Source: an uncultured Pirellulaceae bacterium (GTDB lineage: Bacteria; Planctomycetota; Planctomycetia; Pirellulales; Pirellulaceae). Taken from it: a stretch of 33,843 nucleotides of DNA. Below the pieces are notes generated by a model. The model was not told the DNA's origin and ran no database searches. It saw nothing but the letters and a program-made list of their open reading frames with translations. Position 1 is the stretch's first letter, and each line of letters begins with the position of its first letter. The DNA is taken from the NCBI GenBank assembly GCA_937967505.1, contig CALCJM010000121.1, positions 1 through 33,843 on the forward strand, in the 5' to 3' direction. This document shows, one piece after another, positions 24,576 to 33,834 of this stretch. The position numbers and the translations under genes are program-made.

Positions 24576-24896
24576 AGGACATACCCCAAGATTGATCTGG
24601 ACCTTGCAGACAATACAGAAATCGATTGGATGCCAAAAGTGCAATCCCGCTAGCAATCTGGCAATCCTTGCACCATCTGCGTGATTCGGCGAAGAGTCAC
24701 TTAACCTTGGGGCTACCTAATGAGTATTGAGTGATTGAGTGACAGAATGCTACAAAAAAACACCTGCTACCGTTGGCTTCAAAGCCGGTAGCAGGTGTTA
24801 TTGGATTTTATCGCAGTCGAACTTTTATTGTGGTCGAACAAAACGGCAACAAAACGACTTGAGGCAGCCTGTTGCGCTGGCCACTAGGCCAAGAGA
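24576..24896. other. Intergenic region with the kinase-gene terminator
   Basis: Contains the intrinsic terminator at 24754-24797 and otherwise only AT-rich sequence leading into the lipoprotein gene, whose promoter must lie between about 24580 and 24750 on the minus strand. If the lipoprotein uses its upstream TTG at 24656, the gap is 81 bases shorter. Confidence 0.5.
24754..24797 (-). terminator. Rho-independent terminator of the BY-kinase gene
   Basis: Read on the minus strand, a perfect 12-bp stem (24786-24797 against 24761-24772) closes a 13-base loop and is followed directly by seven T residues (24754-24760 on the complement). It lies 100 bases downstream of the stop codon at 24897, so it should end that transcript and separate it from the lipoprotein gene. 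Confidence 0.88.
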
Positions 24897-27299
24897 TTAA
24901 ATCTCCTGATGAGCCTCGGACTCGATTCCCCGGGGCCTGACTTTTCGGCCCTTTTGGTCCTCTTCGTAATACTTGCCAACACCGTAGCCTTGGCCGTACC
25001 CGTATCCGTACCCATATCCGTTGTAAGAATATCCGGCACGATAGGCTCCGTAAGTGTACTGGCTACCGTAGCCGGATTGGGCACCGACTCCATTGACAAC
25101 CAATCCGATACAGTTGGCACCGATGTTGTGGAGCATCTCAGCGGCCCGTTCGGCACTGACTCTGACATTCTTTTTGATACGCAGAGTCAGAATTACGCCA
25201 TCAACACGTGCCGCAATCGGCCCCGCGTCGGTTACAGCCAACAGCGGCGGTGTGTCGATGATCACAAAGTCGAACTCTTGCCGCAGTTCTTCGATCAGTT
25301 CTCTGACCTGTGGAGAAGAACAAAGCTCCGCGGGGTTCTGAGGTTTTTTGCCACACGGCATCAACGTCAGCCCTTCGATTTCTTCGCATTCGTACATGCA
25401 ATCACGCCATGCAGAACGCCCGCTGAGCACGGTGGCGAATCCTTCGGTGGCCTCGATACCAAATACGGCGTGTTGACGAGGCCTCCTCATGTCTGCGTCA
25501 ACCAGCAACACGCGTTTGCCGGATTGGGCAATCGAGACTGCCAAGTTTGAGGCCAGCGTAGATTTACCATCACCAGGCGTTGGGCTGGTGACCTGAATCA
25601 CCGAGTGCTGTTTGCCTTGGGTGTTAAAATACAACGCGGTACGAACCGCCCGGAAAGCCTCGGAGGTCTGTGACTTTGGCCGATGGTAGGTGCAGATCGT
25701 TGGTTCAATCGCCGATCCTTCCACTAGGTAGCGTTTGCCTTGTGTGATCACAGGAATATGTCCGATCAACGGAACATTCAGGTGCCGCATGATCTCGTTC
25801 GGATTATGGAAGGTCTTGTCAGCCAGTTCGACCAAGCAACCCAAGCCGAAACCAGCCAGTGAGCCAAACAATCCGCTCACACCTAGGATCAGCGGCAGGA
25901 CCGGCCAAACTTTCTCACCTTTCGCGGCAACCTGAGTCAGTTGAACGCGGTAGCCTTCGTCGTTCGCTTCGTCTTCATCGACAGGGGTGATTTCAGCAAA
26001 CCGTTTTGTGATCTCTTCCAGCAATGCCTTCAGACTTTGCGTCTTGTCTTCCTGAATCGCGATTTCTTGGTCCAGCTTCTGCATATTTTTTGTGCTGGCC
26101 GCGTGAAGATTCTGCTGCTTCAACAAATTTCGAAAATCTTCCTCCAGTGAGCTGATTTGGGTATCTACCAGCTTTCGGTAACTGTCTAGGGCCTCGGCGT
26201 CGGAAAGTGGTCTGGCGGATCCGTTGATATTGTCATCATGGTTATCAATTGCATCTTGGAGGCTCGCCTGCATACGCTGGATAATCTTCCGTGCCTGCTT
26301 GACCTGCGGATGCCCCTCACCACGACGTTCCCTAATGGCCTCGTATTCGTCCTCGGCGGCGCCGATCCGCAGCCGCAAATTTTCAATCATGCGGGTGCGT
26401 GTGCCGGCAGGCTGGATCTCACGGGGCATCTTGCCTTCGCTACGCAATTGCCAGACTACTTGACGAATTCCACCTTCGCCATTTTCAATGGCTGCAAGGA
26501 TTCGTTCCCTGTCAAGCATCGATCCCTTAAGCAGTTCTTGAGTCTTGGCAAGTTTTTTGGTGACCTCACTGAGCAGGATTTGAGATTGGGAGACGTTCTG
26601 TCCGACCATCAGGTTCTGATCGACTTTCAGCCTCCACAGTCGCTTGTACTCCGTGAACTCTTTGTCGTATCGCTTGGTATATTCTTCATCAAACTTTCTC
26701 AAGCTTTCGACGATCTCGCTTTTTTTGTCCGAGTACTGTTCAATCAGGTTTAATTTGTAGGTTTCGATGAGGGCATTCAGGATCGCCGGTGAATCTTCGG
26801 CACGCGCGTTTTGATAGGTCACTCTGTAAAGTGTGGGTTCATCTCGATCCTGAGAAATTTCCAAGTTATCCTGAATGTAGGTGATCTTGTCTTCGCGCGA
26901 AGGGTAGTCGTTGAAGGACTTCAACCCCTCAAGCCGTGGGCGGTCATCGAACATTTTGTTGATGATGATTTCTTGATCCATGAAGCGGTCATGTCGGACA
27001 CCATCGTCGTATTCGGGGAACATGGTGCCGTTACCGCTACTGACCGGAACGAAACGTTTTTTGGGTTCAATCCTTACGTTGGCTCTGCTCTCATAGATAT
27101 CAGCGCTCTTTGCGTGGAACAACGTTCCCAAAGCCATTCCGGAAACCAGCCCAAGGAACACCAACCACTTGCGCCGGTTGAGCACTCCCCAAAAATCAAA
27201 GCCTGGTTCGTCCTCGACTTCAGGGGCGGCCATCATGAATGGGGATGGTTGTCCCATGCTGTTGGGTTGTCCCATGTTGGGGTTAGAATAGGGGTCCAC
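24897..27299 (-). CDS. Polysaccharide co-polymerase fused to a BY-type tyrosine kinase (Wzc-like)
   Basis: An 800-residue inner-membrane protein that controls polysaccharide assembly by cycles of Tyr phosphorylation. Residues about 44-62 form the first membrane helix (KWLVFLGLVSGMALGTLF), a long coiled-coil periplasmic region follows (about residues 150-440), and a second helix lies near residue 480 (VLPLILGVSGLFGSLAG). The kinase domain has Walker A PTPGDGKST (about residue 573), Walker A' LLVDADMRRPRQ and Walker B FVIIDTPPL. The C-terminal tail holds 13 tyrosines in about 40 residues, mostly as Gly-Tyr pairs, the expected autophosphorylation cluster. GTG at 27299 has an aggaggata-like site upstream. 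It has its own promoter and terminator and is about 12 kb from the exopolysaccharide operon. Confidence 0.93.
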   Translation of the reverse strand: MDPYSNPNMGQPNSMGQPSPFMMAAPEVEDEPGFDFWGVLNRRKWLVFLGLVSGMALGTLFHAKSADIYESRANVRIEPKKRFVPVSSGNGTMFPEYDDGVRHDRFMDQEIIINKMFDDRPRLEGLKSFNDYPSREDKITYIQDNLEISQDRDEPTLYRVTYQNARAEDSPAILNALIETYKLNLIEQYSDKKSEIVESLRKFDEEYTKRYDKEFTEYKRLWRLKVDQNLMVGQNVSQSQILLSEVTKKLAKTQELLKGSMLDRERILAAIENGEGGIRQVVWQLRSEGKMPREIQPAGTRTRMIENLRLRIGAAEDEYEAIRERRGEGHPQVKQARKIIQRMQASLQDAIDNHDDNINGSARPLSDAEALDSYRKLVDTQISSLEEDFRNLLKQQNLHAASTKNMQKLDQEIAIQEDKTQSLKALLEEITKRFAEITPVDEDEANDEGYRVQLTQVAAKGEKVWPVLPLILGVSGLFGSLAGFGLGCLVELADKTFHNPNEIMRHLNVPLIGHIPVITQGKRYLVEGSAIEPTICTYHRPKSQTSEAFRAVRTALYFNTQGKQHSVIQVTSPTPGDGKSTLASNLAVSIAQSGKRVLLVDADMRRPRQHAVFGIEATEGFATVLSGRSAWRDCMYECEEIEGLTLMPCGKKPQNPAELCSSPQVRELIEELRQEFDFVIIDTPPLLAVTDAGPIAARVDGVILTLRIKKNVRVSAERAAEMLHNIGANCIGLVVNGVGAQSGYGSQYTYGAYRAGYSYNGYGYGYGYGQGYGVGKYYEEDQKGRKVRPRGIESEAHQEI

Positions 27300-27426
27300 G
27301 AGTTATCCTCCAGTGTGCCAGCGATGTTCTTCGAGTTGATCTGCTGTCAAAATCGCAGATGAGCTATGGAAAAGCCTGTAATAGCATCTTCAGGTTGCTA
27401 CGGGCAGGATGCAACAACCGTTCGAA

Positions 27427-27454
27427 ACTATAGCAGTTTTCTTTTATTTCTCAA
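27427..27454 (-). promoter_or_regulatory. Sigma-70-like promoter of the BY-kinase gene
   Basis: On the minus strand, -35 TTGAGA (27449-27454) and -10 TATAGT (27427-27432) are 16 bases apart, and TGC directly before the -10 makes it an extended -10. Both boxes match consensus well. The expected leader is about 120 bases to the GTG at 27299. Confidence 0.6.
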
Positions 27455-27885
27455 TGAAAAACGCTGAAAACATTCCTTTGTTTACATACACTCGTCTGGA
27501 TTCTCGACACTTTTTGGGGCCATTAATAAGATTTTTATCCGTCGCAACGATCGGCGAAGAATGGTGGACTTTAACGCCAACGTGAATTGAGTCCATCGCA
27601 GCGTGCAGCGTTTAGGCGATTGGCAGTTAAAAGCTTACCGTTGGCGATGCTGCCAGCTTCGCTCCGACGCTGGCAGCGTCGCCAACGGATGGCAAATTCC
27701 TAACTGCCAGGCGCCTTATCGGCCTGTGACGGCCTCTTTCCTGTTCTTTGGCAGGATATGCCACCTGCTGAACCCCTGACGCCTGAATTGTGTTTTCGGT
27801 CGATTCCAGACCCTTACTCGACCAATCGACGGTTTTCCGCATTTCAACACTCGAACTGGTGGCGGGGGATTGCTACATTTGCAGC
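27455..27885. other. Intergenic region between the BY-kinase and mutS
   Basis: Holds the palindromic repeat copy B (27614-27716). The mutS frame is open back to 27790, but those extra 32 codons are not family-like. No small gene is evident. A promoter for mutS is expected between 27720 and 27880, but no good consensus is seen. Confidence 0.5.
27614..27716. repeat. Palindromic dispersed repeat, copy B
   Basis: A 103-bp imperfect palindrome. The inner arms ttggcgatgctgccagc (27641-27657) and gctggcagcgtcgccaa (27669-27685) pair at 16 of 17 positions around an 11-base loop; the outer arms start ggcgattggcagtta and end taactgccaggcgcc. It is the same family as copy A at 3262-3345 in reverse orientation, but longer in the loop by about 19 bases. 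Confidence 0.85.
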
Positions 27886-30516
27886 ATGACAACTCCCATG
27901 ATGAAACAATACCATCAGGCCAAGGAGGCCTGTGGCGACGCCCTGCTGTTCTTCCGCATGGGAGATTTCTACGAGCTGTTCCTAGAAGACGCCGAGGTCG
28001 CCGCCGGTTTACTTGGCCTGACGCTCACCAGCCGCGACAAAGCCAACACGGTCCCAATGGCCGGTTTCCCTCACCATCAGCTTGATAGTTATGTGGCGAA
28101 ACTGATCAAATTGGGGCACCGTGTCGCCGTCTGCGAGCAGGTCGAAGACCCCAAGACTGCCAAAGGCTTAGTCAAACGCGAGATTACCCAGATCGTTACC
28201 CCGGGCACCGTCATTGATCAGGCGCTGCTTGAACCGGCGGAAAGCAATTTTTTGGCGGCGATGTGCCCGTCGGAATTCCTTGAAAAGAAAAACACATCGT
28301 TCATCGGCATCGCATGGGCCGATGTCTCCACCGGTCGCTTTTATACGACCGCCGTTCCCGCCGATCAGGCGACCGACCTGCTGGACCGAATCGGAGCATC
28401 GGAGATCCTAGTTCCGGATAAATTTCGCCATGTAGCCGACGCGCTGGCCGACACTGCCATGATCACGGACCGTCCCAAGTGGAGTTTTCAGTATCCGGCC
28501 GCCGAGGATGGATTAAAATCGCAATTGGGTGTGGTGTCACTGGAGGGGTTTGGTGTCGATCAGTTTGGGCCTTGGGCCATCTCGGCAGCCGGAGCCTTGG
28601 TCGCGTATCTGAAAGAGACTCAAAAAGAGGCGCTGCTGCATTTCAATTCCATTGGCGCTTTTCACCAGTCTCGATTCGTCGAAATCGATTCGGCCACCTG
28701 GCGCTCTCTGGAGGTCAGCCGCACCATTCGCTCGGGCAGTCGCGCTGGATCGCTGTTGGGAGTGATTGACCGCTGTCAGACACCCATGGGCAGCCGGTTG
28801 CTGAACGACTGGTTCGCCAGTCCACTGTCCGACAAACAGGGGATTGATGCCCGGCACGATGCCGTGCAGGAATTGGTCAACGCCGAACCACTGCGTTCAG
28901 GTTTGTCAACGATCTTTAAAACAATTTTCGACCTTGAGCGGTTGGTCGCGCGGGTTGCTACCGGCCGTCCCAGCCCGCGTGACCTGTCATGTGTCGCCAA
29001 AACTCTTGCCAGTATCCCGTCCATCAAAGCGAAAATCGCCGGTCGCAAGAGCGCGGTGCTCAATCGTCTCGAAAGCGAACTGGATCTCTGTGCAGATTTG
29101 CGCTCTGTGCTTGAATCAGCCATCGTCGATCCGTGCCCGGCCAATCTCCGTGACGGCGATTTTATCAACAAAGGCTACGATGAAAAACTGGATTCGTTGA
29201 GAACACTCGCCGCTGGAGGCAAGCAATGGATCGCTCAGTACCAGCAAAAGATCTGCGATGAAACGGGCATCCCCAGCCTGAAAGTCGGCTTCAACAAGGT
29301 CTTTGGTTACTACTTGGAGTGCACGCACACGCATCGCGATAAGGTGCCGGCTGATTTTATTCGCAAGCAAACACTCAAAAACGCCGAACGTTTTATTACG
29401 CCCGAGCTAAAAGAGTACGAGGAAAAAGTTCTCTCCGCCGACTCGGAGGCTGAAAATTGCGAACACGAATTGTTTGCTGAACTGCGTGAACTGGCACGGT
29501 CGTATACTGCCCGCCTGAAATCCAATGCGGAAATTATTGCCACCTTGGACGCGCTGAATGGACTTGCACGTCTGGCTGTTGAACAAAATTATTGTCGCCC
29601 CGAAATTGTCACTGACAGCCGATTGCACATTGTAGAAGGCCGGCATCCGGTGCTGGATGTGGTTCAGCCACTGGGGGCGTTTGTTCCCAACGACACGGTG
29701 ATCGATGAGGAGCAAGGATATCTGCATTTGATCACTGGCCCCAATATGGCCGGTAAAAGCACCTACATCCGTCAGGTCGCCTTGATTGCACTGTTGGCGC
29801 AGGTGGGGAGTTTTGTTCCTGCCAAACAAGCCACGATCGGTATCGTAGACAAAATTTTTGCGCGCGTTGGTGCCAGTGATGAGTTGTCCAAAGGGCAAAG
29901 TACCTTCATGGTGGAAATGACCGAAACGGCACGCATTCTCAATACGGCCAGCAATCGCTCGTTAGTGATTTTGGATGAGATCGGGCGCGGCACCAGCACT
30001 TACGATGGTGTCTCGTTGGCTTGGGCGATTGTCGAATTTCTCCATGACCAGATTGGCTGTCGCACGCTGTTTGCAACCCACTACCACGAGTTAACATCGC
30101 TGGAAGATGACTTCAAAGGCGTGGCCAATTTCAATGTCGCGGTGCGCGAGTGGGAAGAGAAAATTGTCTTCCTGCACAAGATTGTGCGCGGTTCGGCGGA
30201 TAAGAGTTATGGAATTCACGTCGCCCGCCTAGCGGGCGTGCCGCAGTGGGTCAATCGCCGTGCAGAGGATATTCTGAAACGGCTGGAGGGTAAGAATGAT
30301 GTCGAGGAGAATCGGGAGGTGATCCGCAGTGGAGCGTCCTCCAGTAATGCCGCAGGGATTCAGATGACATTGTTTGGGGTTCAGGATCATCCTCTGATTG
30401 AAAAAATTAAACAGCTGGACCCCAACCAGCTTACGCCCCTGCATGCCCTTGAAATGGTTAACCAGTGGCAAACGGAACTGAGCGACGGGGAGCTGAGCGA
30501 CGGCGACACTCCGTAA
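27886..30516 (+). CDS. mutS: DNA mismatch repair protein MutS
   Basis: Recognises base mismatches and small loops and recruits the repair machinery. At 876 residues it is full length. The mismatch-binding F-x-E motif is present (FYE at residues 28-30 in MGDFYELF). Connector and lever domains follow, and the clamp region is around residues 450-560. The ATPase domain has Walker A GPNMAGKST (residues 618-626), SKGQSTFMVEM, Walker B LVILDEIGRGTSTYDG (Asp697, Glu698) and the ATHYHEL signature. ATG at 27886 is chosen because MTTPMMKQYHQAK is the typical MutS start; the frame continues 32 codons further upstream without similarity. No mutL is in the window. Confidence 0.98.
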   Translation: MTTPMMKQYHQAKEACGDALLFFRMGDFYELFLEDAEVAAGLLGLTLTSRDKANTVPMAGFPHHQLDSYVAKLIKLGHRVAVCEQVEDPKTAKGLVKREITQIVTPGTVIDQALLEPAESNFLAAMCPSEFLEKKNTSFIGIAWADVSTGRFYTTAVPADQATDLLDRIGASEILVPDKFRHVADALADTAMITDRPKWSFQYPAAEDGLKSQLGVVSLEGFGVDQFGPWAISAAGALVAYLKETQKEALLHFNSIGAFHQSRFVEIDSATWRSLEVSRTIRSGSRAGSLLGVIDRCQTPMGSRLLNDWFASPLSDKQGIDARHDAVQELVNAEPLRSGLSTIFKTIFDLERLVARVATGRPSPRDLSCVAKTLASIPSIKAKIAGRKSAVLNRLESELDLCADLRSVLESAIVDPCPANLRDGDFINKGYDEKLDSLRTLAAGGKQWIAQYQQKICDETGIPSLKVGFNKVFGYYLECTHTHRDKVPADFIRKQTLKNAERFITPELKEYEEKVLSADSEAENCEHELFAELRELARSYTARLKSNAEIIATLDALNGLARLAVEQNYCRPEIVTDSRLHIVEGRHPVLDVVQPLGAFVPNDTVIDEEQGYLHLITGPNMAGKSTYIRQVALIALLAQVGSFVPAKQATIGIVDKIFARVGASDELSKGQSTFMVEMTETARILNTASNRSLVILDEIGRGTSTYDGVSLAWAIVEFLHDQIGCRTLFATHYHELTSLEDDFKGVANFNVAVREWEEKIVFLHKIVRGSADKSYGIHVARLAGVPQWVNRRAEDILKRLEGKNDVEENREVIRSGASSSNAAGIQMTLFGVQDHPLIEKIKQLDPNQLTPLHALEMVNQWQTELSDGELSDGDTP

Positions 30517-30633
30517 TGCAGGCGTCTTGGTTGCCCAATCACGTACTGTAAAACGCCGGTAAACCCAGATGCATTCCAGTGCGCTGGCAGGTCAGCTCCG
30601 TCTTTTTCCGCAATCCCCTTTCAGAAATAGAAA

Positions 30634-32787
30634 ATGGACTTCTTCGACCAAAAATCCGTCGCCCAAAATATCTCGGCGTCACATCAGCTTTCCGCTGCTG
30701 CTGTCACAGCGGCAATCAAGTTACTCGAAGAGGGCAATACGCTCCCCTTCATTGCGCGTTATCGCAAAGAAGCCACCGGCGGGCTTGATGAAATCGCCTT
30801 GCGCGCCATCGAAGACGAACTGGGACGCGCGAAAACACTGGCCACACGCAAGAAATCGATCCTTGCTGCGATCCAGGAGCAGGGGGCGTTGACGGACGAG
30901 CTGCGAACGCAAATCGTTGCTTGTCAGGAAAGAGCGCTACTGGAGGATCTTTATCTGCCTTGGAAAAAGAAACGCCGCACCAAAGCCACCATCGCGCGCG
31001 AAGCGGGGCTTGGCCCGCTGGCGGAATTGTTGATCGCTCAGGAGCGCATCGGCAAAACCAAAAAGGCGATCCTGGCTCCCTACATTGATCCCCAAAAAGA
31101 CATCGCAACTGCCGAAGCAGCGCTGGAGGGGGCCGGGTATATCATTGCCGAATCCTGGACGGAGGATGCTGAGTTAAGGTCGTGGCTGCTTACGGAGATT
31201 AACAGTGGCAAAGTTACCTCGAAGGTCAAGCGTGGCAAGAAAGAAGCTGGAAAGAAGTTCGAAAATTACTACGATTTTTCGGAGCCGATTAAACGCATCG
31301 CGGCGCACCGTTTTCTGGCCATTCGGCGCGGGGCCGATGAAGGGTTCCTCAACCCCGATATTGAGGTGGATGAAGAGTACTTTCTGCGGCAGCTCAAGCG
31401 ACGGTTGGTGGTCAATCGTGATTTCGAGTTCTTTCACGAACTGTTGACGTTGGTAGAGACAGCGTGGAAGAAGAACCTGCTGCCCGCAGCGTCCCAGGCG
31501 GTGATGGCCGATTTAAAAGAGAAATCGGAAGCCGAGGCGATTGAAGTGTTCGCGCGTAACATGCGTGACCTGTTGCTGGCTCCACCGGCCGGCAAGCAGG
31601 TCACGATTGGACTGGATCCCGGCTTTCGAACGGGGTGCAAGGTCGCGGTTGTCGATCAGACGGGCAAGTTTCTGGAAAACGCGACGATCTATCCGACAGC
31701 GCCAAAAAATGACACCGCGGGTGCGTCCAGCAAGTTGCTACAGTTGATCAGGAAGCATCACGTCACGTTAATCTCGATTGGCAACGGTACCGCGTCACGC
31801 GAGACCGATATATTTGTGGGGCAATTGATCAAACGCGAAAATCTGGCGGTAACCAAAGCCGTGGTCAGCGAATCTGGCGCATCGATCTATTCGGCCAGTC
31901 AGGCGGCCATTGACGAATACCCGGATCTTGACGTTACCGTGCGCGGGGCAATCAGTATCGCCCATCGCTTACAGGATCCACTGGCGGAACTGGTCAAAAT
32001 CGATGCCAAATCGATCGGAGTTGGGCAGTACCAACACGATGTCAATCAACCGGAACTGAAACGGGCGCTGGACCGGGAGGTTGAATCGTGCGTGAACATG
32101 GTGGGCGTCGAACTGAACACTGCCAGTCGGCACTTGTTGGCTTACGTCGCCGGAATTGGCCCCAAAACGGCCGATCGCATCGTAGCCTATCGAGATACGA
32201 TTGGTGTGTTTGATCGAAAAAAGCAACTGCTGAATGTGCCGAAGTTGGGGCCCAAGGTTTTTCAGCAGGCGGCCGGTTTCCTGCGCGTCGCTGATGGCAA
32301 AGATCCATTGGATAATTCCGCGGTGCATCCAGAGTGCCATGCGTTGGTGAAAAAGATGGCGGCCACGCTGGATATGAAAGTCGATCGGCTGTTGGGAAAC
32401 CGTTCCGCGATTGCCCGACTGCAACCGGGAGAGTTTGTGGACGACCAATTTGGCGAACCGACGATCAAGGATATTCTTGCCGAACTTGACAAACCCGGTC
32501 GCGACCCGCGCAGTCAATTTAAAGCCGTCAAATTTGATGATGCGGTCAACGACGTTTCGGACCTGCGTGAGGGGATGCGGTTGCAGGGGCAGGTGACCAA
32601 CGTGACTAATTTCGGAGCCTTCGTCGATATTGGCGTGCATCAGGATGGTTTGGTTCACGTTTCCCAGATGGCAGACCACTATGTTCCTGATCCGGCCGAG
32701 GTGGTTTCAGTGAACGATATTGTCAATGTGTGTGTCGTTAGCATTGATGAAAAGGGCAAACGCATCAGTTTGTCGATGAAAGCGTGA
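30634..32787 (+). CDS. tex: Tex-family RNA-binding transcription accessory protein
   Basis: A 717-residue cytoplasmic nucleic-acid-binding protein linked to transcription and tolerance of toxic gene expression. Domain order is as expected: an N-terminal helical Tex domain (LPFIARYRKEATGGLDE, LYLPWKKKRRTKA), a YqgF/RNase H-like domain from about residue 323 (IGLDPGFRTGCKVAVVD, ESGASIYSAS), helix-hairpin-helix units (GIGPKTADRIVAYRD, NVPKLGPKVFQQAAGFLRV) and a C-terminal S1 domain (about residues 645-717: GQVTNVTNFGAFVDIGVHQDG, KRISLSMKA). Start ATG 30634; the ribosome-binding site is weak. It lies 117 bases downstream of mutS and may be read through from it. Confidence 0.96.
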   Translation: MDFFDQKSVAQNISASHQLSAAAVTAAIKLLEEGNTLPFIARYRKEATGGLDEIALRAIEDELGRAKTLATRKKSILAAIQEQGALTDELRTQIVACQERALLEDLYLPWKKKRRTKATIAREAGLGPLAELLIAQERIGKTKKAILAPYIDPQKDIATAEAALEGAGYIIAESWTEDAELRSWLLTEINSGKVTSKVKRGKKEAGKKFENYYDFSEPIKRIAAHRFLAIRRGADEGFLNPDIEVDEEYFLRQLKRRLVVNRDFEFFHELLTLVETAWKKNLLPAASQAVMADLKEKSEAEAIEVFARNMRDLLLAPPAGKQVTIGLDPGFRTGCKVAVVDQTGKFLENATIYPTAPKNDTAGASSKLLQLIRKHHVTLISIGNGTASRETDIFVGQLIKRENLAVTKAVVSESGASIYSASQAAIDEYPDLDVTVRGAISIAHRLQDPLAELVKIDAKSIGVGQYQHDVNQPELKRALDREVESCVNMVGVELNTASRHLLAYVAGIGPKTADRIVAYRDTIGVFDRKKQLLNVPKLGPKVFQQAAGFLRVADGKDPLDNSAVHPECHALVKKMAATLDMKVDRLLGNRSAIARLQPGEFVDDQFGEPTIKDILAELDKPGRDPRSQFKAVKFDDAVNDVSDLREGMRLQGQVTNVTNFGAFVDIGVHQDGLVHVSQMADHYVPDPAEVVSVNDIVNVCVVSIDEKGKRISLSMKA

Positions 32788-32919
32788 GAGACCCGACGGG
32801 CTGAGGTTGAATCGGGAACTTACGATCCATTTCAATTTGCGAATCGTTTAGATTTGGGTTATCTTGGCGGTGGCCTTGTGCCTCCATCGCTCTCCCTTGA
32901 TTCCTTCATCAGGTAAACC

Positions 32920-33834
32920 ATGATCTGTTTTCTTAAGCCAATTCTCTTTACGGTTCTGGCGGTCTTCTGTTTTGCGAATGAATCATTCGCCAAGTTAAAA
33001 CTGGGTTCACCTTTTGGCGATCACATGGTTTTACAGCACGATCAACCCGTCAAAATTTGGGGATGGGCTCAGGCAGGCGAATCGGTTTCTGTCACCATCA
33101 AGGATCAAACGACAACGGCAATTGCCGGCGATGACGGAAAGTGGAAGATGCAGATGGCGGCCCCCGGACTGGGCGAACCATTTTCGGTCAAAATCGCAGG
33201 TGCGGCTGAGTCAATCCAGTTGGCTGACGTGGTGGGTGGTGAGGTTTGGGTTTGCGGTGGCCAATCCAATATGGAATGGTACGTCAAGAATTCAAAGGAT
33301 GCTGACGCCGAAATCGCGGCTGCGCGTTATCCCATGATTCGCCTTTTCAATACCCCGCACCGCACCAGCCTGGTTCCCAATGACGAAGTCGGTAATTCAG
33401 GATGGCGCGTTTGCTCACCCAAGACGGTCGGCGATTTCACTGCTGTTGGTTATTACTTTGCACGGGAGTTGCACAGGGAGTTGGACATTCCGGTCGGGTT
33501 GGTCAGTTCCAACTGGGGTGGAACAATCATTGAGGCGTGGATTAGCGGTTCCTCACTAAAGACGCACGCGGACTTCAAGGCCCGTGTTGAAGAGATGGAA
33601 CAGGTTGGGGAAGATCCGCAGCACGATAAAACGCTGGCCATGAAGGTGGATGCATGGATGAAGAACTATCGCAAAATGCAACGCGTACCGGCTGAAACAT
33701 GGCAATCCGCCGCGCTGGACGACTCTGGTTGGGGACAGCAGAAATTACCCGCCCACGAATTGGTAAAACTGGCGATTTTCTTGCTTGGAGTGGTAATCGT
33801 AACTAATATTCGAAAAGGGCTTTTCAGTCGATGA
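32920..33834 (+). CDS. Sialate O-acetylesterase-like protein, C-terminally truncated
   Basis: Exported SGNH-type esterase expected to remove O-acetyl groups from sialic acids or other acetylated sugars. Residues 1-24 are a signal peptide (ending ESFAKL). A beta domain follows (LGSPFGDHMVLQHDQPVKIWGWA), then the SGNH block I GGQSNMEW with the nucleophile Ser (about residue 115) and SSNWGGTIIEAWIS. Up to about residue 274 (LDDSGWGQQKLPAHE) it fits the family. After that the frame becomes a hydrophobic run (LVKLAIFLLGVVIV) and stops at 304 residues, whereas relatives are about 450-650 residues and carry the catalytic Asp and His near their C-terminus. Truncation by frameshift, insertion, or the end of the assembled sequence is possible. 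Confidence 0.8.
   Translation: MICFLKPILFTVLAVFCFANESFAKLKLGSPFGDHMVLQHDQPVKIWGWAQAGESVSVTIKDQTTTAIAGDDGKWKMQMAAPGLGEPFSVKIAGAAESIQLADVVGGEVWVCGGQSNMEWYVKNSKDADAEIAAARYPMIRLFNTPHRTSLVPNDEVGNSGWRVCSPKTVGDFTAVGYYFARELHRELDIPVGLVSSNWGGTIIEAWISGSSLKTHADFKARVEEMEQVGEDPQHDKTLAMKVDAWMKNYRKMQRVPAETWQSAALDDSGWGQQKLPAHELVKLAIFLLGVVIVTNIRKGLFSR

Noticed and set aside
24968..25075. Hexamer-like repeats resembling a DNA minisatellite
   Set aside because: They encode the Gly-Tyr tail of the BY-kinase in frame, so coding constraint explains them.
31969..32679. 236-codon minus-strand frame opposite tex
   Set aside because: Complement of the conserved HhH and S1 coding region; typical antisense artefact in codon-biased DNA.
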